In this document: one piece after another, positions 5,656-9,380 of the stretch
How the letters are laid out: the number at the start of each line of letters is the position of its first letter
Position numbering within the stretch: position 1 is the first letter of the stretch
NCBI GenBank assembly: GCA_002506595.1
Contig: DAXV01000045.1
Location: forward strand, 45,022-54,401
DNA length: 9,380 bases
Direction: 5' to 3'
Source of the DNA: Acidilobaceae archaeon UBA158
Lineage (GTDB): Archaea; Thermoproteota; Thermoprotei_A; Sulfolobales; Acidilobaceae
Position numbers and translations under genes: made by a program
Notes under the pieces: model-generated
Databases searched by the model: none
The model's input: only the letters and a program-made list of their open reading frames with translations
What the model was told of the DNA's origin: nothing

Positions 5656-6261
5656 ATGGTAGATAATATGGCAAAAAACCAAAAATCGAAAGAACAAAAA
5701 TTTAAAACTGTAGTTCAATGGTTTAAAAAAGAATCTGTGAATTTAGGGGAAATATCATTTGATGGATATAAATTAGTTAACATGGAAGAAATTGAAGGAA
5801 AAGGAGACCCTTTAAATTTCCTTTATAGTTTAGCTGAAGGGAAAAGAAAAGAGAAAAAAGGAGACTTCTTTATAATAAATGTGGAATCAATGGAAACAAA
5901 ATATGTATTTGCAGATGGAATGAAAGATAAAAGTAGGCTCTTATATAATATACCTATAAAACTAAAAAGGGTAGGTCTTATAAAGAAAGATAAATTAAAA
6001 ATGGGATCCGAAGGGTATTTTATTTTTAAAAATGATGATATAAAATGGATTGATATAAATGATGATATTTATATATATTACGGCATATTAAAAGCAAACG
6101 ATGATATAGAGCTAGTTATATTTGATACAGATAAAGATAGAAGAATTATAAAGACCCAACATCTTTCGACGATGAAGCTATTCTCTCAGACTCCTGAACA
6201 ACAGAATCAATCAGATCATAATAATGAGAACGAATCAGATGAAGATAATAACCCTTCTTAG
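5656..6261 (+). CDS. Unrecognised charged protein with an acidic, Q/N-rich tail
   Basis: 201 residues, not recognised. It is soluble and lysine-rich at the N-terminus (KNQKSKEQKFK, 7-17). A probable folded part spans about 18-162 with strand-like segments such as DFFIINVESMETKYVF, IPIKLKRVGLIKK, YFIFKNDDIKWIDI and IYIYYGILK, suggesting a mostly beta domain. There are no cysteines, no signal peptide and no membrane segment. The last 30 or so residues (PEQQNQSDHNNENESDEDN) are low-complexity and probably disordered. That tail is antisense to the 3' end of the zinc-finger gene, so it may be a recent extension. Start: ATG 5656 could be leaderless, since an A/T box GAATATTAATTA (about 5627-5638) lies about 25 bases upstream. 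ATG 5668, four codons in, with a weak GGTAGA before it, is the alternative. Codon use and AT content look like the neighbours. Confidence 0.65.
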   Translation: MVDNMAKNQKSKEQKFKTVVQWFKKESVNLGEISFDGYKLVNMEEIEGKGDPLNFLYSLAEGKRKEKKGDFFIINVESMETKYVFADGMKDKSRLLYNIPIKLKRVGLIKKDKLKMGSEGYFIFKNDDIKWIDINDDIYIYYGILKANDDIELVIFDTDKDRRIIKTQHLSTMKLFSQTPEQQNQSDHNNENESDEDNNPS

Positions 6262-6460
6262 TAAAAGGCCCTTTATTGCAAAAATAACATACTAATAATC
6301 CGTCTTTTGTCGTATGTAAATTTGCGCCTGTTTTTTTAATTGCTTCAACTATATGAGATGCTAAAATTGATGTATTGAAATCATCCGGATTTTCTAATCC
6401 ACTCGCAATTTTAGCTACGTTATCTGCTATCATTGATTCAAATATTCTTTTTCTAGACAA
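6146..6460 (-). CDS. Small C2H2 zinc-finger protein
   Basis: A 104-residue protein with one classical zinc finger, C58-x2-C61-x12-H74-x4-H79, read as CYFCNKGPFTKKGYYLHLIRSH. The N-terminal 50 residues look helical (IADNVAKIASGLENPDDFNTSILASHIVEAIKK) and could mediate dimerisation. The C-terminus is short and serine-rich. Small one-finger proteins of this kind occur in Sulfolobales and their viruses and are assumed to bind nucleic acid or protein; the role here is unknown. The start is taken as TTG (6458-6460) with AAAGGAT just upstream; ATG ten codons in (about 6433) is the alternative. It follows the winged-helix gene by 56 bases on the same strand and may be co-transcribed with it, as a small two-gene regulatory unit. 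Its last 116 bases, including both zinc-binding histidines, are antisense to the end of the unknown gene on the plus strand. Confidence 0.75.
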   Translation of the reverse strand: MSRKRIFESMIADNVAKIASGLENPDDFNTSILASHIVEAIKKTGANLHTTKDGLLVCYFCNKGPFTKKGYYLHLIRSHYYDLIDSVVQESERIASSSKDVGSL

Positions 6461-6516
6461 AATCCTTTCCCAGTTTTAATTATAATCAAAGCCTATTAAA
6501 TTAATTTGATAAAAAT

Positions 6517-6870
6517 TTACTTATTCTTAAACATCTCTTTATAAAGATTTGATGCAATCTTTCTTCCATCTTTACTTAAATCATAATAAATTCCCGGAGG
6601 CTTATGTTTAAATTCTTTTGATTTTACTTTTAGCCAAGGCTTTACTGAAGATGTTACCTTCATTTTTAATTCACCTTTATAAACAATTAATAACCCTTCT
6701 TTTTCTAATATTTTGCAATTTTCTTCGATTTCATCAGGATCGTATTTTGCAGAATACCCATAATTACCAAGGAGTCTGTGCGCCATTAACCATGGCGTAT
6801 CTGGACCAAATCTGTATATATGGATTAGAATATATTTTTGTAAGAGGCTTAAATCTTTTATATCTTTCAT
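6517..6870 (-). CDS. Winged-helix-like archaeal protein, possibly DUF2250
   Basis: A 117-residue protein. LSLLQKYILIHIYRFGPDTPWLMAHRLLG (7-35) looks like helices 1 and 2 of a winged helix. DPDEIEENCKILEKEGLLIVYKG (44-66) looks like a recognition helix followed by the first wing strand, with the E-K-E-G-L-L turn typical of such domains. PPGIYYDLSKDGRKIASNLYKEMF (91-114) resembles the Y-x-L-T/S-x-x-G-x-x-I end seen in many transcription regulators. The gap pattern reminds me of the archaeal DUF2250 family, but I cannot confirm it. It has no ligand domain, so it may be a DNA-binding factor acting alone. ATG 6870 lies about 9 bases after an inferred transcript start set by the A/T box at 6901-6910. 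It is divergent from the aldehyde dehydrogenase gene, a common place for a local regulator, and is followed by the zinc-finger gene. Confidence 0.65.
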   Translation of the reverse strand: MKDIKDLSLLQKYILIHIYRFGPDTPWLMAHRLLGNYGYSAKYDPDEIEENCKILEKEGLLIVYKGELKMKVTSSVKPWLKVKSKEFKHKPPGIYYDLSKDGRKIASNLYKEMFKNK

Positions 6871-6900
6871 TTTTATCCATGTTATTTTTAATGATACAAG

Positions 6901-6910
6901 TATTTAAGTT
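6901..6910. promoter_or_regulatory. A/T box between divergent genes, possibly serving both
   Basis: TATTTAAGTT is the only good TATA-like element in the 71-base gap between the winged-helix gene (minus, ATG 6870) and the aldehyde dehydrogenase (plus, TTG 6942). It is nearly symmetric. Placed 25-27 bases away, transcripts would start near 6931 on the plus strand and 6879 on the minus strand, both just ahead of the respective start codons. Confidence 0.4.
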
Positions 6911-6941
6911 ATTAAGTTAATATAATATAGTGGTGATTTAT

Positions 6942-8393
6942 TTGAGGGGAGTTCTTCTATCTGGAGTAGAACTAGAAACAAACAAGAAGGTAAAAATAAG
7001 ATCCCCTTCAAACCCAGATAACGTAATAGATGAAGTTTGTTTTGCTGATAGAGAATTAACGAGAAAAGCTATTGATAGCGCAATTGATGGATTTAATAAT
7101 TTATCTAAATTATCTCTTAGAGAAAGAGAAAAGATAATAAAAAGAGCAGCTAGCTTAATTGAAGAAAGAAAAGAATCTTTGGCAATGTTATTATCATTAG
7201 AAAGCGGTAAACCTTTAAAAGATTCAAGGGTTGAGTTAATAAGAGCAATTCAATTATTTAATATAGCTGCTGAAGAGGCTAGAATTGCTTTAGAGGGAAA
7301 ATACTATAGAATAGATGCATACGAATACCCTCCAGGAAATGAAAATAGAATTTTACTAGAAACAAGAGAACCTATAGGTATAGTAGGTGCGATACTTCCT
7401 TTTAATTTTCCTGCAAATTCTTTTGCACATAAAGTAGCACCAAATATAATGATTGGTAATTCCGTTATAGTAAAGCCTTCACCATTTACTCCATTAACAG
7501 CATTAGAATTAGGCAAAATACTATATGAAGCGGGATTGCCAAAAGATGCTTTAAGTATATTGCCAGGAGATGCTGATGTTGGTGATGAGCTTGTTGTAAA
7601 TTCAAAAATTTCTGGAATAACATTTACTGGGTCAACAAATACAGGAATAATTATTGCAAGTAAAGCTGTACAAACAGCTAAAAAACTTATGATTGAAATG
7701 GGAGGCTCAGATCCAATAATAGTATTAGAAGATGCAGATATAGAAAATGCTGTTAATATTGCAGTCAGAGCTAGGTATGAATATGCAGGCCAAAATTGTA
7801 ATGCGGGTAAGAGAATACTAGTTCATGAAAGCATTTATGATAAATTCATTAACGAATTTATTAATAAGACGAAGAAACTTAATGTTGGAGACCCATTAGA
7901 AGATACAACAGATTTAGGACCGGTTATTTCTGAAGATGCTCTGAACAAAATGAATGATTATGTAAATGATGCATTAAATAAGGGAGGAAAACTAAGGTTA
8001 GGAGGATTTAAATTAGATATAAAAAAAGGATACTATTATTCTCCGACAATAATAACTGATGTAAATAAAGATATGAAAATATTTAAAGAAGAAGTATTTG
8101 GTCCTATAGCACCAATTTATAAGTTCCGCAATGATAATGAAGCTATAGATGTTGCAAATTCTTCTCCCTTTGGTTTACAAGCAGCTATTTTTACAAATAA
8201 TATTAAAAGGGCAATTAAAATATCAAAAGAATTAAAAGTTGGAGGAGTTATGATAAATGATTCTCCTAGACTAAGATGGGATGCATTGCCATTTGGTGGT
8301 GTTAAGTTAAGTGGTATTGGAGGAAGAGAAGGTGTAAGATCAACTATAGAAACAATGAGTGAAATTAAGCTGATATCTATCAATTTAACATAA
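6942..8393 (+). CDS. NAD(P)-dependent aldehyde dehydrogenase (glyceraldehyde/GAPN/lactaldehyde dehydrogenase-like)
   Basis: A 483-residue aldehyde dehydrogenase that oxidises an aldehyde to its acid with NAD(P). The catalytic set is complete: C286 in AGQNCNAGKR (the nucleophile), E252 in IEMGGSDP (general base), N155 in PFNFPAN (oxyanion) and K178 in VIVKPSPFTP (cofactor). FTGSTNTG (about 228-235) is the nucleotide-binding glycine loop, and PFGGVKLSGIGGREGV near the end closes the family pattern. Archaeal relatives include non-phosphorylating glyceraldehyde-3-phosphate dehydrogenase (GAPN), glyceraldehyde dehydrogenase of the non-phosphorylative Entner-Doudoroff route and lactaldehyde dehydrogenase. 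The GQNCNAGKR signature fits this branch, but the substrate is not decided. I chose TTG 6942 because GGTGA (6932-6936) lies 5 bases before it; the longer GTG at 6930 overlaps that site. It is divergent from the winged-helix gene, a possible regulator, and converges on the PHP gene with 28 bases between the stops. Confidence 0.9.
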   Translation: MRGVLLSGVELETNKKVKIRSPSNPDNVIDEVCFADRELTRKAIDSAIDGFNNLSKLSLREREKIIKRAASLIEERKESLAMLLSLESGKPLKDSRVELIRAIQLFNIAAEEARIALEGKYYRIDAYEYPPGNENRILLETREPIGIVGAILPFNFPANSFAHKVAPNIMIGNSVIVKPSPFTPLTALELGKILYEAGLPKDALSILPGDADVGDELVVNSKISGITFTGSTNTGIIIASKAVQTAKKLMIEMGGSDPIIVLEDADIENAVNIAVRARYEYAGQNCNAGKRILVHESIYDKFINEFINKTKKLNVGDPLEDTTDLGPVISEDALNKMNDYVNDALNKGGKLRLGGFKLDIKKGYYYSPTIITDVNKDMKIFKEEVFGPIAPIYKFRNDNEAIDVANSSPFGLQAAIFTNNIKRAIKISKELKVGGVMINDSPRLRWDALPFGGVKLSGIGGREGVRSTIETMSEIKLISINLT

Positions 8394-8421
8394 AAATTAA
8401 ATGTAATAAAATTTTAAATTA

Positions 8422-9123
8422 TTAATAAAAATCTGATTTATTTTTTGATATCCTTCTGCTTATGCTCCATTTAATTACATTAAATATAGTTGATATTTTC
8501 ATATAGTTTATTGTTGGAGAGCATTTACCTTTTCTAATCGAATCTATAATATTATAGACATCACAATCTTCACTATCTATTTTAGTTGGAGAAGTACCTA
8601 ATTCTTGGATTATATGTGCATCACTTCCGCTCGTTTTTGGCTTAGAAAATTTTTCGGCTAATTTCATAGCAGGTCTGTTCAAAAAGGGGATACCTCTTGG
8701 GTTCCACACTTCTATTGCGTCAAAATAATTTGGATGTTTTTTTAAATAATTACCTACGCTTTTTCTTCCTACATGAAAAGGATGGGCAGCTATTGTTATG
8801 CAATTATTTTTGTTTGTCCAGTCATGTAATAAAGAAGGTTCCTTGGGCGGTTCTTCGTATGGAATCTTTTCACATAAAACCAGTATATCTCCTTTTGTAG
8901 TTCTCACTTCATTAGCAGGAATAACCGTTATATTCAGGTCTAATTTTTTAGCTGATTCTATTGCTATTGCAGATCCTCTAAATGTATTATGATCTGAAAT
9001 AGCTATGGCTGATAATCCTAGATATACTGCTCTTAATATAATTTCTTCTGGGGTTGATTTGCCATCGCTAACTAAGCTGTGTGAATGAAGCTCGGCAAGA
9101 CATGGCAAAGCTTTCAGCACCAC
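8422..9123 (-). CDS. PHP-domain metal-dependent phosphoesterase
   Basis: A 233-residue, single-domain member of the polymerase and histidinol phosphatase (PHP) family, which hydrolyses phosphoesters at a cluster of two or three metal ions. All metal-ligand motifs are present in order: H13-x-H15, D20 (SDGKST), H45 (SDHNT), E72 (PANEV), H114 (AAHPFH), and D168-x-H170 (GSDAH). E138 (AIEVWN) is also conserved in relatives. The form without extra domains resembles TrpH/YciV-like nucleotide phosphatases or small PHP proteins of unknown substrate; no histidine or polymerase genes are nearby. The tail (211-233) is basic and serine-rich. The start is GTG 9123 or the adjacent GTG 9120. A TATA-like CATATAAAAATAAAC (minus strand, about 9158-9144) would start transcription near 9126, so the message is probably leaderless, which fits the absence of a ribosome-binding site. 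Confidence 0.88.
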   Translation of the reverse strand: MVLKALPCLAELHSHSLVSDGKSTPEEIILRAVYLGLSAIAISDHNTFRGSAIAIESAKKLDLNITVIPANEVRTTKGDILVLCEKIPYEEPPKEPSLLHDWTNKNNCITIAAHPFHVGRKSVGNYLKKHPNYFDAIEVWNPRGIPFLNRPAMKLAEKFSKPKTSGSDAHIIQELGTSPTKIDSEDCDVYNIIDSIRKGKCSPTINYMKISTIFNVIKWSISRRISKNKSDFY

Positions 9124-9143
9124 ATTATTTTAGTTAGAAGAAA

Positions 9144-9158
9144 GTTTATTTTTATATG
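9144..9158 (-). promoter_or_regulatory. TATA-like box for the PHP gene (leaderless start)
   Basis: CATATAAAAATAAAC on the minus strand is centred about 28 bases ahead of the GTG at 9123, the spacing expected when transcription begins at or next to the start codon. Confidence 0.5.
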
Positions 9159-9292
9159 CTTGTTTTAAGATAGATTTTTGACTTTACGACGATTTAAGGA
9201 AAGTTATTTCTAAAATATATTAATAAATAAAATTTTAAATGCATGATTTTTCGTTTTTCAAAAGAGTTATTAGCTTCTACAAAATTAATATA

Positions 9293-9356
9293 ATGTAGTG
9301 ATGTTATGCATAAACTGAGCCTAAAGCTATGAAGAAGGAACCGATTACTGAAATTT
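9293..9356 (+). ncRNA. Candidate box C/D guide RNA
   Basis: Archaeal C/D RNAs direct 2'-O-methylation of rRNA or tRNA by the L7Ae-Nop5-fibrillarin complex. The boxes appear in order: C box GTGATGT (9298-9304, 6 of 7 to RTGATGA), a 10-base guide, D' box CTGA (9315-9318), C' box ATGAAGA (9329-9335, 6 of 7), a 12-base guide AGGAACCGATTA (9336-9347) and D box CTGA (9348-9351). A T-rich tail follows. By the rule of five bases upstream of the D box, the D guide would methylate the C in a target UAAUCGGUUCCU. I could not place this in a known rRNA or tRNA. The 10-base D'-C' spacer is longer than the usual 3-5 bases, but AGC-CTAAA-GCT within it could form a short stem. The AT-rich flanks pair only weakly. 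Confidence 0.55.
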
Positions 9357-9361
9357 TAAAA

Positions 9362-9369
9362 GTTTTTTA
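9362..9369 (+). terminator. T-rich terminator after the C/D RNA
   Basis: A GTTTTTTA run lies about 10 bases past the D box. Archaeal RNA polymerase stops at such T runs without needing a hairpin. The upstream TTTTAAAA (9355-9362) could add a little structure. Confidence 0.4.
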
Positions 9370-9380
9370 TTGAATAAATA

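Noticed and set aside
6618..6920. Plus-strand frame of 100 codons opposite the winged-helix gene
   Set aside because: Its leucine/phenylalanine-rich translation is the antisense of AT-rich coding DNA; no start signal, and it runs through the promoter gap.
8117..8383. Minus-strand frame inside the aldehyde dehydrogenase gene, and a similar one at 7304-7516
   Set aside because: Antisense to highly conserved aldehyde dehydrogenase motifs; no start signal or domain.
8697..8992. Plus-strand frames opposite the PHP gene
   Set aside because: Antisense to metal-binding motifs; no independent support.
1..9380. CRISPR array, tRNA gene or defence system
   Set aside because: No regularly spaced repeats, no tRNA-like cloverleaf with GGTTCRA and no cluster of defence genes were seen on either strand.

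Overview
The window looks archaeal, most likely an AT-rich, thermoacidophilic member of the Thermoproteota (Sulfolobales, or Acidilobales such as Caldisphaera). The reasons are the low GC content, A/T-rich TATA-like boxes about 25 bases ahead of starts, GGTGA-type ribosome binding sites, GTG and TTG starts, several leaderless genes, a DUF981 membrane protein, an S-adenosyl-L-methionine (SAM) hydrolase of the DUF62 family and a candidate box C/D guide RNA. The taxon is an inference from gene content, not from a marker gene.

Left edge (1-325): the window opens in the last codons of a TnpB transposon nuclease gene, followed by a GC-rich hairpin typical of an IS200/IS605 right end and its omega RNA. 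Beyond it is a non-coding stretch with an unexplained GC-rich island (146-215). Next come three plus-strand genes: a P-loop NTPase resembling dethiobiotin synthetase/MinD proteins (326-1201), a DUF981 membrane protein (1298-1894) and an FAD-dependent amine/amino-acid oxidoreductase (2411-3436). The roughly 500 bases between the last two are not empty: they hold a decayed thioredoxin-like gene with an intact CPAC motif, broken by in-frame stops and two compensating frameshifts. It starts just after the DUF981 gene and was probably co-transcribed with it.

Middle (3423-5516): on the minus strand are a class I PLP aminotransferase and, downstream, a SAM hydrolase. Each has its own promoter-like box. 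The SAM hydrolase converges on the oxidoreductase with a 14-base overlap of their 3' ends.

Right part: an unrecognised charged protein (5656-6261) overlaps, tail to tail by 116 bases, a small C2H2 zinc-finger protein (minus strand). A winged-helix-like protein (minus) lies upstream of the latter and is divergent from an aldehyde dehydrogenase (6942-8393), which converges on a PHP-domain metal phosphoesterase (minus, 8422-9123). At the right edge (9293-9356) is a good candidate box C/D guide RNA with a T-rich tail.

Most genes are single transcription units of housekeeping metabolism: amino-acid and aldehyde oxidation and SAM turnover. I see no defence island or new multi-gene system. The points most worth a second look are the thioredoxin pseudogene, the TnpB/omega-RNA end, the antisense overlap over the zinc finger, the C/D RNA and several regulatory-looking repeats. 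Four gene starts (1298, 2411, 6942 and possibly 9120/9123) were chosen from ribosome-binding or promoter position rather than from the longest reading frame.
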